Positions 50,664 through 59,176 of a stretch of 64,000 nucleotides of DNA are shown piece after piece. The stretch comes from Bacillus benzoevorans (GTDB taxonomy: Bacteria > Bacillota > Bacilli > Bacillales > Cytobacillaceae): positions 62,001 through 126,000 of the forward strand of contig NZ_JACHGK010000009.1 of NCBI RefSeq assembly GCF_014207535.1, given 5' to 3'. Numbering within the stretch: the first letter of the stretch is position 1; every line of letters begins with the position of its first letter. The notes under the pieces were generated by a model, which made no database searches, had not been told where the DNA came from, and worked only from the letters and a program-made list of their open reading frames with translations. The position numbers and the translations under genes are program-made.

Positions 50664-51231
50664 CTAATTCTCTCCTTACTAATCGCTATATATAGATGTA
50701 TCTCATTTCTTTGTCTGAAAAAGAAACAGGAGAACCGTCCCCGCGTTTCTCCCTGTCTTTCTGATTGTAGCAATTACACTGTGAAAAATCTATGCGGATG
50801 TGAAAATGCGGGACCAAAAGAACGACAGAAGTGCTATAAGACTTATTATTAGTTAGGAAATTATTCTTGTGATTCCAAATTTATGAGCCAAACAGGTTAC
50901 ATTTTTCTAAATATTTTAGTATAATCAAAATATACATGACTTTTGTTCTATTATTATTTAGCGATGATTCAGTTAGGAAAATAGACACACACAAATTCAA
51001 AACTCCTATATGGCTGTTCTAGTATATTTATAGAAAGAACCAGCATTTAATAAAAATAGAAAAAGCCGTTTGGACTAGGACATTCATACGAAGTTCTTTA
51101 GAACTAAAGCGCAATCCTGTTGAGATGGTTTTCGATTGTAATCTTGGATGAAACAAAATTAAGGTTAGGGATGTGAATGGATATTAGACTTGCGATGGAG
51201 AGGTTTATTTGTTAAACAGGAGGCAATTCAC
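50664..51231. other. Divergent intergenic region
   Basis: About 570 bases between galE and the EAL gene. It holds an AACCGTCCCC element at 50725-50755. TATAAT at 50920-50925 with a weak GTTACA 18 bases upstream is a possible promoter. No gene seen. Confidence 0.4.
50725..50755. repeat. AACCGTCCCC dispersed element
   Basis: GAAACAGGAGAACCGTCCCC then GCGTTTCTCC, same family as 10222, 49610 and 55175. Confidence 0.5.
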
Positions 51232-53289
51232 TTGGAACAGGATGCATTTCAACTTAGTGAAATGATGAGAAATGAGTTTTACTATTCTCTCATGGATGAA
51301 CTGCAAATAGGAATCTATTTGTTTGCTCCAGAAGGAAAGACATTGCTGGCAAACTCAAATTTCCTGAACATGCTGGGCTATAGCTGGGATGAACTACAGT
51401 CCAAAACAATAGGGGATTTGTTTGCTGAAGAGGATGTTCTTTTTTTAAAAAAAGGACCTGAAAATGGAGAAAAAGAGGCTGTTTTGACAGGAAAAAGGAA
51501 GGACCAAAGCGCGCTCTCTTTACATCTCTTTTCCTATGAAGTACGGGATGACTCAAGTATATTCATAGCGTTGTTAGATAAACCAGAGAGGTCTTTATCA
51601 CAATCAAGTCAAATAGCAAAATTGGAGAAATTGGCCTATGCGCTTGAGAATACCGCGGCGGTAACGGCTACGGATGCTGATGGAAATATTATTTACGTGA
51701 ACGACCGATTTTGTGAGGTGTCAAAGTACAGCCGTGAGGAATTGCTGGGGAACAATCACCGTATCGTCAAATCAGGACGGCATCCGAAGGAGTATTTCGA
51801 GGAGCTTTGGCAAACGATTACCAGCGGGAAAATCTGGCGCAATGAAACGTGTAATAAAGCAAAGGACGGTTCTATTTGGTGGGGCAGCGCAACGATTGTG
51901 CCGCTTTTGAATAAGGATGGCATTCCTTACCAATATATTGGGATCCGCCAGGATGTGACTGACAGAAAGATATTAGAAGAAAAGTACTACGAGATGGCCT
52001 ACTATGATTTTCTCACAAAGCTTCCGAACCGAAGATTATTCGAGTCCCAATTAGAGATGGAAGTAGCGGAAGCACAGAAAAAAATGAGCACGGTTTCATT
52101 AATGATTATCGATTTACACGGTCTCAAATTTGTGAATGACTCGTTAGGAACGGAAATGGGGGACCAGCTGCTGCAAAGGGCGGCGATTCGCTTAAACCAA
52201 TTCGTCCATCCTGAGGGGACTTTATTCCGTATTGATGGCAACGAATTTGCGGTCATCCTCCCCAAGATAGCGGAAGAGGATTTGGTGAATGGCGCGAAAA
52301 GCATTATTCATTTATTCAGCCAGCCATTCGCCATCGATGGGTATGAATTATTTCTCAATGTGAATATCGGCATGTGCATATACCCGGATGGCTGTAAAGG
52401 GTTTACATGCCTGATCAAAAATGCCTCCTTTGCGATGCACCAAACAAAGGCGGCGGTAAAAAATGGCTATCTCTTGCATTCAAACCACATGCTCAACAGC
52501 TTGGAAAAGAAATGGGTGCTCAAAAATGATTTACGAAGGGCGCTGAAGGAAGAAGAATTCTTCTTATTTTTCCAGCCAAGGATTGATCCGAGGCTCGACA
52601 AAATCATTGGTGCCGAGGCTTTAATCAGGTGGAATCATCCGAAATTCGGCGTTGTATCTCCGCTGGAATTCATTCCTCTTGCTGAGGAGGAAGGACTGAT
52701 TGGCCAGATCGGGGAATGGGTGCTGTATCAAGCCTGCAGGCAAAATAAAAAGTGGCAGGATGCCGGGTTATCCCCGGTTATCGTTTCCGTCAATTATTCG
52801 ATGATCCAATTTTTACATTCCGAGATGATTCAAGAAGTGGCCCGTGTACTAAAGCAGACAGGTCTGGAGCCGCAGTATTTGGAAATTGAGATTACGGAAA
52901 CGGCTTTGATGAAGGATGAAGCGATGGTATCCGGCAAAATCGATAATCTAAAATTAATGGGGGTTAAAACGGCCATTGATGATTTCGGCACAGGATATGC
53001 CTCACTTAGTTATTTAAAAAACCTTAAAACAAACACGTTAAAAATCGATAGTTCTTTTATAGAAGGAATTCCGCTTGAATCGGTCAGTTCTGAAATTGTC
53101 GCTTCGATTATTCAACTGGCAAAAAAACTGAATATCCGCACCGTTGCGGAAGGGGTAGAAAACATTGAGCAGCTGCGGCTCTTGAAAGAAATCCATGTGG
53201 ATGAGATTCAGGGTTATTTGTACAGCAAGCCTGTCCCCACTCAGGAATTCGAACAGCTATTAAAAATGGGTAAATTTCTGCCACGCTAA
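51232..53289 (+). CDS. PAS-PAS-GGDEF-EAL protein, probable c-di-GMP phosphodiesterase
   Basis: 685 residues from TTG 51232, 9 bases after AGGAGG; an upstream in-frame TTG at 51190 has no site. PAS domains lie at about 15-110 and 135-250. The GGDEF domain (about 265-415) is degenerate: the signature reads RIDGNEF and the metal-site region IIDLHGLKFVND, so diguanylate cyclase activity is unlikely. The EAL domain (about 430-680) keeps EALIRW, EITETALM, DDFGTGYASLSYL, KIDSSFI, EGVEN and QGYLYSKP and looks active. No membrane segment, so it is cytoplasmic. Likely lowers c-di-GMP in response to a PAS-sensed signal. Confidence 0.92.
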   Translation: MEQDAFQLSEMMRNEFYYSLMDELQIGIYLFAPEGKTLLANSNFLNMLGYSWDELQSKTIGDLFAEEDVLFLKKGPENGEKEAVLTGKRKDQSALSLHLFSYEVRDDSSIFIALLDKPERSLSQSSQIAKLEKLAYALENTAAVTATDADGNIIYVNDRFCEVSKYSREELLGNNHRIVKSGRHPKEYFEELWQTITSGKIWRNETCNKAKDGSIWWGSATIVPLLNKDGIPYQYIGIRQDVTDRKILEEKYYEMAYYDFLTKLPNRRLFESQLEMEVAEAQKKMSTVSLMIIDLHGLKFVNDSLGTEMGDQLLQRAAIRLNQFVHPEGTLFRIDGNEFAVILPKIAEEDLVNGAKSIIHLFSQPFAIDGYELFLNVNIGMCIYPDGCKGFTCLIKNASFAMHQTKAAVKNGYLLHSNHMLNSLEKKWVLKNDLRRALKEEEFFLFFQPRIDPRLDKIIGAEALIRWNHPKFGVVSPLEFIPLAEEEGLIGQIGEWVLYQACRQNKKWQDAGLSPVIVSVNYSMIQFLHSEMIQEVARVLKQTGLEPQYLEIEITETALMKDEAMVSGKIDNLKLMGVKTAIDDFGTGYASLSYLKNLKTNTLKIDSSFIEGIPLESVSSEIVASIIQLAKKLNIRTVAEGVENIEQLRLLKEIHVDEIQGYLYSKPVPTQEFEQLLKMGKFLPR

Positions 53290-53323
53290 AAAAGCAGAGG
53301 AAATAATGAGCCTCTGCTTTTTT
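53288..53323 (+). terminator. Terminator of EAL gene
   Basis: AAAAAAGCAGAGG..CCTCTGCTTTTTT stem overlapping the stop codon. Confidence 0.85.
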
Positions 53324-53942
53324 GTATGTAAAAGTTGTTGGGTGACCTGCCTGCCCAGGGATAGAGAGCAGGCTGCCGTGTTTCAAATACCGGGCTGAGG
53401 ACATTTGCCCATAAACGTATTCCTTGTAAAAGCCGGGTGACTTTTGAGCTTATATACAGCTGTTTTAGAACAGACTGCCGTACAAAAGGTAATGAAATTA
53501 AGTTCATTATTGCGGGTTGTCTAAACGACAGCAGCTTTATCGGCACAAAGCAGGATAAGCCTTATCATCATTGTTCCCACCCATTTCCTATTTAAGACTG
53601 AAACAGAATGTTTTATACTTTAAGCAGATAATAATTGTACTAATACACAATATTATTCATTCCTAATTTTTGACAGACCGTTCTGTTTTTGATGACTTTT
53701 TTTAAAAAACTTATCGACAAATTACGGGTGATTTTCTTCATTTTGCTGGATATCGGTCCCAATTTTTTGGGATTTAGCGTCCTATATAACAAATCATGGA
53801 GAAAAATGTCGTTAGTTTAAATTTTCAGAAATTAGTTCCAATGAAAATCCTATGCTATACTTCTTTTCAGAAGGAAGTAATCTTAATACATTCAAAAATC
53901 AAAAAAAATATAAAATTCAAAAAAAGTGAGGAGATTTAAATT
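53324..53942. other. Intergenic region
   Basis: About 620 bases with no credible gene. The only structures noted are a small CCTGC..GCAGG inverted repeat near 53349-53372 and an ACAGACCGTTCTGTTTTT near 53673-53690. Confidence 0.4.
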
Positions 53943-54167
53943 ATGATGCTGGAAAACTCCATTCACCGTTTCGAAGTTGAGAAGAATCGTAAGCCGTCAG
54001 ATGTCAATGAAGTTCTTGATTATATCCAAAAATGTTATATCTACGGAGAATTATCCATTGTAGAGTATAAGAAATTATTTTCTGAACTTGATAAATTAGA
54101 AGCTGAAAAACCACAATCCTATTTTTTTAAAGTAGTTCCTTTTGATGTTGTTGATCTCCCCTCTTAA
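53943..54167 (+). CDS. YppF-family small protein
   Basis: 74 residues, start after GTGAGGAGATTTAAATT (ATG 53943 or 53946). The VNEVLDYIQKCYIYGELSIVEYKKLFSEL region matches the YppF pattern (a short helical protein with a 'YI.GE.SI.EYR' core). The C-terminal FFKVVPFDVVDLPS tail is unusual. Function unknown; monocistronic. Confidence 0.6.
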   Translation: MMLENSIHRFEVEKNRKPSDVNEVLDYIQKCYIYGELSIVEYKKLFSELDKLEAEKPQSYFFKVVPFDVVDLPS

Positions 54168-54212
54168 CCCTTGGTACTCACCAAAGAAACTCTAATTAAA
54201 TAATGAAAGTAA

Positions 54213-54250
54213 AGGTGAGTTACCCGTTCATAGTGGCTCACCTTTTCGCT
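54213..54250 (+). terminator. Terminator of YppF-like gene
   Basis: AAAGGTGAG..CTCACCTTTT stem with a 17-base loop, 46 bases past the stop. Confidence 0.7.
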
Positions 54251-54303
54251 TTTTATAATATTCAGTCATGCGTTACTTGTTGCATGAAATTTAGATTTTT
54301 TGC

Positions 54304-54474
54304 CTATTTCTTTTTCACACCGCACCATTTGCTCCTCCGCATCAGCTCAAATTGACTGCTGCACCCAACTCCTATACAAGACGCTTCCCTATCCGGGAAT
54401 GAACCCGCTTCGTTTTCTTCTATTAATTTTGTATACCCTTGTAGAACCTGCCTTTTCATCCGGTAATAAATCAA
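54304..54474 (-). CDS. Possible 56-residue protein with Cys pair
   Basis: TTG 54474 stands 8 bases after GGAAGGAG. The peptide starts IYYRMKRQVLQGYTKLIEEN and contains CIGVGC, ending basic (MRRSKWCGVKKK). A Fur-like sequence at 54556-54573 lies about 80 bases upstream. Protein-like composition and the ribosome site support it; no family recognised. Confidence 0.4.
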   Translation of the reverse strand: MIYYRMKRQVLQGYTKLIEENEAGSFPDREASCIGVGCSSQFELMRRSKWCGVKKK

Positions 54475-54555
54475 CCCATCTGCTCCTTCCAAACTGTCTT
54501 TGTCAGCAACTTTTATTCGACAAATTCCCAGAGTTCACAGTGGTGTGTCGAATTA

Positions 54556-54573
54556 GTGAGAATGATAATCAAA
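54556..54573. promoter_or_regulatory. Weak Fur-like sequence
   Basis: GTGAGAATGATAATCAAA contains GAGAATGATAATCA, close to a Fur consensus segment (GATAATGATAATCA). It lies between the small minus-strand frame at 54304 and the DUF2249 operon; symmetry is poor and no overlapping promoter is clear. Confidence 0.35.
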
Positions 54574-54653
54574 TATTTTTCGGAAATATGATCAGCGTCA
54601 CAGATTCAATAATTTTAAGATGTTAGAGTAATACTAGAAAAGATAAGAAATTG

Positions 54654-54668
54654 GTTCTAATTGAGAAC
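54654..54668. promoter_or_regulatory. Dyad GTTCT-N5-AGAAC upstream of DUF2249 operon
   Basis: Perfect inverted repeat GTTCT-AATTG-AGAAC, 40 bases before the first DUF2249 gene. Possible operator. Confidence 0.4.
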
Positions 54669-54708
54669 ATGAATAAATAATGAACTTTTTGATAAGGAGA
54701 GATAATAA

Positions 54709-54948
54709 ATGGGAAATACTACTGTAGAGCTGGATGTTCGCGAGGATTTAGCGAAAAAGGAAGATCCGTTTCATAAAATCATGGGTGTGGTAAGCGATTT
54801 GAAACAAGGCGATGTTTTTGTTTTACATGCCCCGTTTAAACCGACTCCACTGCTGAATGTGTTGAAGGGAAAAGGATTTGAGCATGAAATCGAAGAGCTG
54901 GAGAGCAAGCACTTCAAGGTCACTTTTACGAAGAGTGGTGACAGATAA
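54709..54948 (+). CDS. DUF2249-domain protein 1
   Basis: 79 residues, after AAGGAGAGATAATAA. A TusA-like alpha/beta fold (TVELDVREDLAKKEDPFHKIM.. ..GDVFVLHAPFKPTPLLNVLKGKGFE) without the TusA catalytic Cys. DUF2249 proteins occur with NO and denitrification genes; role unknown. First of four genes with overlapping or close spacing; its stop overlaps the next start. Confidence 0.85.
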   Translation: MGNTTVELDVREDLAKKEDPFHKIMGVVSDLKQGDVFVLHAPFKPTPLLNVLKGKGFEHEIEELESKHFKVTFTKSGDR

Positions 54949-55154
54949 TGAAGTTGGATAACCGCGGACTGGAACCGCCGGAACCGATGATGCGGACACT
55001 GGCTGCTTTGGAGGAGCTGCCTGAAGGTGAAACCCTTTCAATTATTAATGACCGCCGCCCGATGTTTCTTTATGAACAGCTGGAGGAAAAAGGGTACAAG
55101 CATGTTACCACACCGCAGGATGATGGCAGTTTCTTGATTGAGATTACGAAATGA
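54948..55154 (+). CDS. DUF2249-domain protein 2
   Basis: 68 residues, translationally coupled to the previous gene (shared base at the TAATG junction). Same fold with DNRGLEPPEPMMRTLAAL and SIINDRRPMFLYEQLEEKGYKH. Sequence is only distantly related to protein 1, so the pair may form a heterodimer. Confidence 0.85.
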   Translation: MKLDNRGLEPPEPMMRTLAALEELPEGETLSIINDRRPMFLYEQLEEKGYKHVTTPQDDGSFLIEITK

Positions 55155-55174
55155 TTTAGGGGACTGGAAGGAAT

Positions 55175-55215
55175 TAGGGAAACGTGAGAACCGTCCCTTT
55201 GTTTTCCCCCTGTTT
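55175..55215. repeat. AACCGTCCC dispersed element
   Basis: GGGAAACGTGAGAACCGTCC then CTTTGTTTTCCCCCTGTTT, located inside the operon between the second DUF2249 gene and the membrane protein gene. Confidence 0.6.
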
Positions 55216-55230
55216 CGGGAGGTGAAGTAT

Positions 55231-56475
55231 TTGAATCCTTCACAGACTGGCAATGAGACGAATATTAAGTTGCCGTTTGCGTTTATTTTTACGAGCATGG
55301 TGGCCTTAGTTGGGTCGCAGGCTTTGCTTTTGCTGCAAGGGCATTATATGGCGGATGGCATCTTTCGGGTGCCTGGGATTTGGGCAGCGGCTCATTTATT
55401 CATTTTGGGCTGGGCGCTGATGGTGGCGATGGGGGCGATGTACCAGCTCGTGCCTGTTGCTTTTCTGACACCGATTTGGAGTGAAAAATTCGGTTTCATT
55501 CAATTTGGCGTGACGGCAGTGGGAGTCTTTTGGTTTGCCCATACGTTGTTTTACGACACAGGGAGTGCGCTGATTCCCGGAATTATGACCATGACCGGCA
55601 TTCTGATGTTTCTTTTGCAAATGTTCTTGACCTTAAGGAAACAGGCGAAGCCGAATATTTTAACACTTTACGTCGGAACAGGACTGATTTGTCTGCTTTC
55701 GACGATCACTCTCGGCATCACGATGCTGGCCGGAATGAGATACGGCATGGATGGGAATACGTATATGGCGATTATTAAAAGCCATGTGCTGCTCGGTACC
55801 ACCGGTTGGTTTACGCTCTTGATTTTCGGTTTTTCCTATAAAATGGTGCCGATGTTTTCTTTGTCGCACGGCTATACGATGGCTCCGGCGAAGTACGTTT
55901 ATCCTCTTTATGCCGCCGGGTTAATCGCGGCAATCGTCTCCTTTTTCATTGAATCGAGCGGATTATTGACTGCGGCACTATTTTTGCTATTTGCCGGATT
56001 TGCCGTGTTCGCTTACCACATTTCGCTCATTATTAAAAAAAGATTCAAGAAGAAGCTCGACATTTCCTTTATGTTTGCCCTTGTTGCGATTATCAGCGGC
56101 GGATTGATTCATTTAGCGGCATTTATTGCAGCGTTGTTTGGTTATTTTAACCAAGTGGCCGGCCCGTTATTGTTCCTTTATATCGTGATTTGGATTGCTT
56201 TCAGTATCATTGGTTATTTGTATAAAATTGTTCCGTTCCTCTGGTGGACGGCGAAATACAGCAAGGAAATGGGTAAACAAAATGTTCCGACGCTGAAGGA
56301 TATGATCAACGATAAAGCGGCGATCCCGATTTTTTCAGCATTGGTGCTTGGCATCATTGGTGTTGCGGTTGGTCTTTTTAGCGGAAGCAAGATAGTCTAT
56401 TTCCCGGGCCAGCTGATCTTTGCCGTTGCGTGTGTTGTCTTTTGTTTTTCAATCGGAAAAGTTGTGCGAAAATAG
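55231..56475 (+). CDS. Polytopic haem-copper/NnrS-like membrane protein
   Basis: 414 residues from TTG 55231, 7 bases after GGGAGGTG; the earlier in-frame ATG 55138 translates a repeat element and is rejected. About twelve hydrophobic helices with conserved-looking histidines in AAHLFILGW, KSHVLLGTTGW, HISLI and LIHLAAF, reminiscent of NnrS or of the haem-binding core of cytochrome oxidase subunit I. No full oxidase ligand set is seen. With DUF2249 proteins and a DUF59 Fe-S factor it probably belongs to an NO or nitrosative-stress function; this is inference. Confidence 0.7.
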   Translation: MNPSQTGNETNIKLPFAFIFTSMVALVGSQALLLLQGHYMADGIFRVPGIWAAAHLFILGWALMVAMGAMYQLVPVAFLTPIWSEKFGFIQFGVTAVGVFWFAHTLFYDTGSALIPGIMTMTGILMFLLQMFLTLRKQAKPNILTLYVGTGLICLLSTITLGITMLAGMRYGMDGNTYMAIIKSHVLLGTTGWFTLLIFGFSYKMVPMFSLSHGYTMAPAKYVYPLYAAGLIAAIVSFFIESSGLLTAALFLLFAGFAVFAYHISLIIKKRFKKKLDISFMFALVAIISGGLIHLAAFIAALFGYFNQVAGPLLFLYIVIWIAFSIIGYLYKIVPFLWWTAKYSKEMGKQNVPTLKDMINDKAAIPIFSALVLGIIGVAVGLFSGSKIVYFPGQLIFAVACVVFCFSIGKVVRK

Positions 56476-56487
56476 GAGGTTTGAATT

Positions 56488-56787
56488 ATGGATTTAAAAG
56501 AGAAAGTATTGGAAGCATTGAAGGATGTTTACGACCCTGAGCTGAATATTAATGTGGTTGATTTAGGATTAGTTTATAATATCGATTTTCCTGAGGAAGG
56601 CGCGGTTTCGGTGACGATGACGCTTACGACACCGGGATGCCCGCTTCATGACAGCATTGTCAGCGGTGTAAAAACCCGCCTTGAGGAAGTGGAAGGGATT
56701 CAAAATGCCGATGTTCATTTAGTCTGGGAACCGGCATGGTCACCGGAAAACATGACGCAGGATGGAAGGGCTCAATTAGGCAGATAG
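56488..56787 (+). CDS. DUF59/MIP18-type Fe-S cluster assembly factor
   Basis: 99 residues, after AGGAGGTTTGAATT. DPELNINVVDLGLVYNI and TLTTPGCPLHDSI (the conserved Cys) identify the SufT/PaaD-like family that helps maturation of Fe-S proteins. The C-terminus has VWEPAWSPENMT as in PaaD-like members. Last gene of the DUF2249 operon, 12 bases after the membrane protein. Confidence 0.9.
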   Translation: MDLKEKVLEALKDVYDPELNINVVDLGLVYNIDFPEEGAVSVTMTLTTPGCPLHDSIVSGVKTRLEEVEGIQNADVHLVWEPAWSPENMTQDGRAQLGR

Positions 56788-57199
56788 TAAGATGCTGGGA
56801 CGGTTTATTCGTTCGAGCCGCTCCCTCTCTGTCTTGCCCGCATATCTCTGATATGTATTGTACCGTATTTTGATGGTGCTGGAAGGTTCTTTTGCCCATC
56901 CGTTAAGACATTCCCCTTTTCCCAAACCCTTTTTCGGAGCAAGAGAACCTTCCTGCTTTATTAACGATGGTTAGAATATTTTTTAGGCACGAGCGCTGCA
57001 GCCGTTTATCGGGCAGTGCTCGTGTTTTTTGCGTTGCAGCGCTATTTCCGGGGTTATGAAGGACCTTTTTTTCGATCTGGTGCGCGGTTTTGTCCTTCAT
57101 ACCGCTTATGAAGGACATGTAAATTGGGCATCACCAAAAATCGGGACGTCATAGCGGCGCCCCGACCTTTTGCGATCGCGAATTTTCTATTTCCTATCT
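56788..57199. other. Intergenic region with TGAAGGAC repeats
   Basis: About 410 bases between convergent genes. It holds the TGAAGGAC set at 57054-57118, a GCACGAGCGCTG..CAGTGCTCGTG inverted repeat at about 56987-57024, and no gene. Confidence 0.45.
57054..57118. repeat. TGAAGGAC direct/inverted triplet
   Basis: TTATGAAGGACC, the inverse TTTGTCCTTCATA, and TTATGAAGGACATG within 65 bases. Same core as the pair at 45386-45431. Confidence 0.55.
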
Positions 57200-57547
57200 T
57201 TAAGTCAATTTTATTTGTGTATGCAAATCATTAGAATCGCGATAGGATCGATACGACACAAATTCCTTTCCGTTTGCAAAACCGTCCAGCTGTAAAATTC
57301 GGTTATTATTGGTTTCTAAGTAAAAATAATCGTCGTTTATTTTTAGATTGAAGAAGCGATAAGTATTGCCCAAGAGGCTTTTCGTGCTGACCTGTGTGTC
57401 AGGGTGCTGCTGAATGAACTCAGCCATCTGCTGGACCGAAGCAGATGGAATTTCGGCCTTATGATAGTAGAATTCCTTCAGATTCGCTTTCAACTTACTC
57501 ATTGCCTTTCGGGCCTTGTCTTTCAGTATATTACCATCAAGTTCCAT
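57200..57547 (-). CDS. Hypothetical protein
   Basis: 115 residues from ATG 57547, after GAGGAGGGAATGT. Soluble; N-terminal basic helix (KDKARKAMSKLKANLKEFY), then a segment with HPDTQVSTKSLLGNTYRFF and YFYLETNNNRILQLDGF that reads as beta strands. No family recognised. Monocistronic. Confidence 0.6.
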   Translation of the reverse strand: MELDGNILKDKARKAMSKLKANLKEFYYHKAEIPSASVQQMAEFIQQHPDTQVSTKSLLGNTYRFFNLKINDDYFYLETNNNRILQLDGFANGKEFVSYRSYRDSNDLHTQIKLT

Positions 57548-57722
57548 ACATTCCCTCCTCGTTATCATCATCCCCAATAACTGGAATTAAATTCGGGGTA
57601 TCACTTTGACTTTTCTTTTGCGAAGAACGTTCGAAGTAGGCAGGGCTTCCATACATGCTTCGTTCAGGGGAGATATCCGCTCCCTGCCCTCTTTGCATTA
57701 TTATGAATGATTTCAATATTTG

Positions 57723-58220
57723 TCAATCATTTTCTCCGCCCCTGCAGCAGCCATGTTCTTTGCATTTACAACTGCCATGTTCTTTGCATTTGCAACTGCC
57801 ATGTTCTTTGCATTTGCAACTGCCATGTTCTTTGCATTTACAACTGCCATGTTCTTTGCATTTGCAACTGCCATGTTCTTTGCATTTACAACAGCCATGT
57901 TCTTTCCGATCACAGCAGCATTCCCTATGCCGGCAGCAGCAATCTGCTTCATTCCTACAGCAACAATGTTCTTTACTCTTACAACAGCCATGTTCTTTGC
58001 ATTTACAGCAGCAATTTTCTTTATGACTGCAGCCACAATGTTCTTTGTGCCTGCAGCAGCAATCTGCTTTTCCTTCGCAACAGCATTCCACTTTCACCCT
58101 GCAGCAGCAATCTATTTCTATGCACTTACATCGCTTCCTATCAATCTTATTCGCACAACAAAACCATTTAGGAAGATTCCAATTTACATTATGCCTATCA
58201 GGCACCTGGTATCTGTTCAT
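57723..58220 (-). CDS. Cys-rich KCKEHG-repeat protein
   Basis: 165 residues with about 45 Cys; ATG 58220 follows AAAAGGAGAAAGTTAA. After MNRYQVPDRHN.. the whole protein is built of 8-residue Cys/His/Lys units: irregular CCC(R/E)-type units first, then six KCKEHG units at the C-terminus, encoded by a 24-bp tandem repeat at 57752-57905. Ends RGGEND. No signal peptide or membrane segment. The composition suggests metal binding or disulfide cross-linking, for example a metallothionein-like or spore-coat protein, but this is inference. Confidence 0.75.
   Translation of the reverse strand: MNRYQVPDRHNVNWNLPKWFCCANKIDRKRCKCIEIDCCCRVKVECCCEGKADCCCRHKEHCGCSHKENCCCKCKEHGCCKSKEHCCCRNEADCCCRHRECCCDRKEHGCCKCKEHGSCKCKEHGSCKCKEHGSCKCKEHGSCKCKEHGSCKCKEHGCCRGGEND
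57752..57905 (-). repeat. 24-bp tandem repeat within Cys-rich gene
   Basis: About six copies of a 24-bp unit (on the plus strand CCATGTTCTTTGCATTT followed by ACAACTG or GCAACTG). The unit is in frame, coding SCKCKEHG. It keeps the other reading frames open too, giving false long frames on both strands. Confidence 0.85.
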
Positions 58221-58347
58221 TTAACTTTCTCCTTTTCACATAAATAAACCTTAATTATAGATATTCATTATTTAATAAAATGCTTGTACTATTTATTGAG
58301 GTTTCTAGCTCAAAAAATCATCTCGTCCATAGTGAGTTTTGCTGCAT

Positions 58348-58397
58348 AAAAAAAGTGAAGCACGGAACCCTGTTTAGGTATCCATGTGCTTCACTTT
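58348..58397 (-). terminator. Terminator of IclR gene
   Basis: AAAAAGTGAAGCACggaac..gTGTGCTTCACTTTTT stem, adjacent to the stop at 58398. Confidence 0.85.
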
Positions 58398-59144
58398 TTA
58401 GAAGGATGATATTTGTTTGCTGATTTCTTTGATATATTGACTCAAGGGTTCGTCTTCTGTTTTTGGGATTTGACCATTGAAGCCGACAACGGCTACGGCA
58501 CTAATCAACTGCTTTTGATGGTTGAATACCGGGAAAGAGACGGATGAAACGGACTGTACGATTGGTTCTGCCGCAAAGGCGATTTCACTTTGACGAATCG
58601 TTCGCAGCTCTTGTTCAAACGCCTCGCGCTGCTCCAGCGGCATCCCCTCTAATTCCTGTTCCTTCCATTCGCTGATTAAGGGCTGCTCCTTAAAGGTGAG
58701 GAATATTTTTCCTGCCGAAGAGCCAGGCGGTAAAATGGTACCGACCTGAACCCCGATATTAAACCCGCCATTACTGTTATACAGCTTGATCACCATCGGG
58801 CCGTTTTCCGTCCAGATCGAATACGTTACCGAACAATTCGATTTTTTGCTCAGCATTTCCAAGTATGGCGTAATGCGTCCGAGCACATTCTCCTGATCCG
58901 CCGCCACCAATCCAAACTTGATTAGTTTGCTTCCAAACAAATAAGATCCGGTCTCGCTATCACGGTGGAGGATCTGCGATTGCACAAAGGTATTGATATA
59001 TTTATATAGATTACTTTTCGAAATACCGGTCAGTTCCTGTATTTCCGTAAATTTCAACGGTCTGTTCTGTTCTGCGATAATCTCAAGAATCCCAATCCCG
59101 ATTTGCAAGGATTGAATCATCGAGTTGCTTTTTACTACTTCCAT
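58398..59144 (-). CDS. IclR-family transcriptional regulator
   Basis: 248 residues from ATG 59144, after GAGGAGAATAGAG. N-terminal winged helix-turn-helix (LKFTEIQELTGISKSNLYKYI) and a C-terminal GAF-like effector domain (about 85-245). IclR proteins commonly control aromatic catabolism. Divergent from the gentisate cluster at 59643, with a MITE-like element between them; the ring-cleavage pathway intermediates are likely effectors (inference). Confidence 0.88.
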   Translation of the reverse strand: MEVVKSNSMIQSLQIGIGILEIIAEQNRPLKFTEIQELTGISKSNLYKYINTFVQSQILHRDSETGSYLFGSKLIKFGLVAADQENVLGRITPYLEMLSKKSNCSVTYSIWTENGPMVIKLYNSNGGFNIGVQVGTILPPGSSAGKIFLTFKEQPLISEWKEQELEGMPLEQREAFEQELRTIRQSEIAFAAEPIVQSVSSVSFPVFNHQKQLISAVAVVGFNGQIPKTEDEPLSQYIKEISKQISSF

Positions 59145-59176
59145 CTCTATTCTCCTCACATCTCTTCTTTTTGAAA

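Noticed and set aside
55138..55230. 31-residue extension of the NnrS-like protein
   Set aside because: It would translate the AACCGTCCC element; TTG 55231 follows GGGAGGTG.
57713..58036. NAKNMAV-repeat minus-strand protein
   Set aside because: Alternative frame of the same 24-bp repeat; lacks a ribosome site at its start.
57720..58247. 175-residue hydrophobic plus-strand protein (AMFFAFTT repeats)
   Set aside because: Antisense of the Cys-rich gene; its open frame follows from the 24-bp repeat. The minus-strand frame has the ribosome site.
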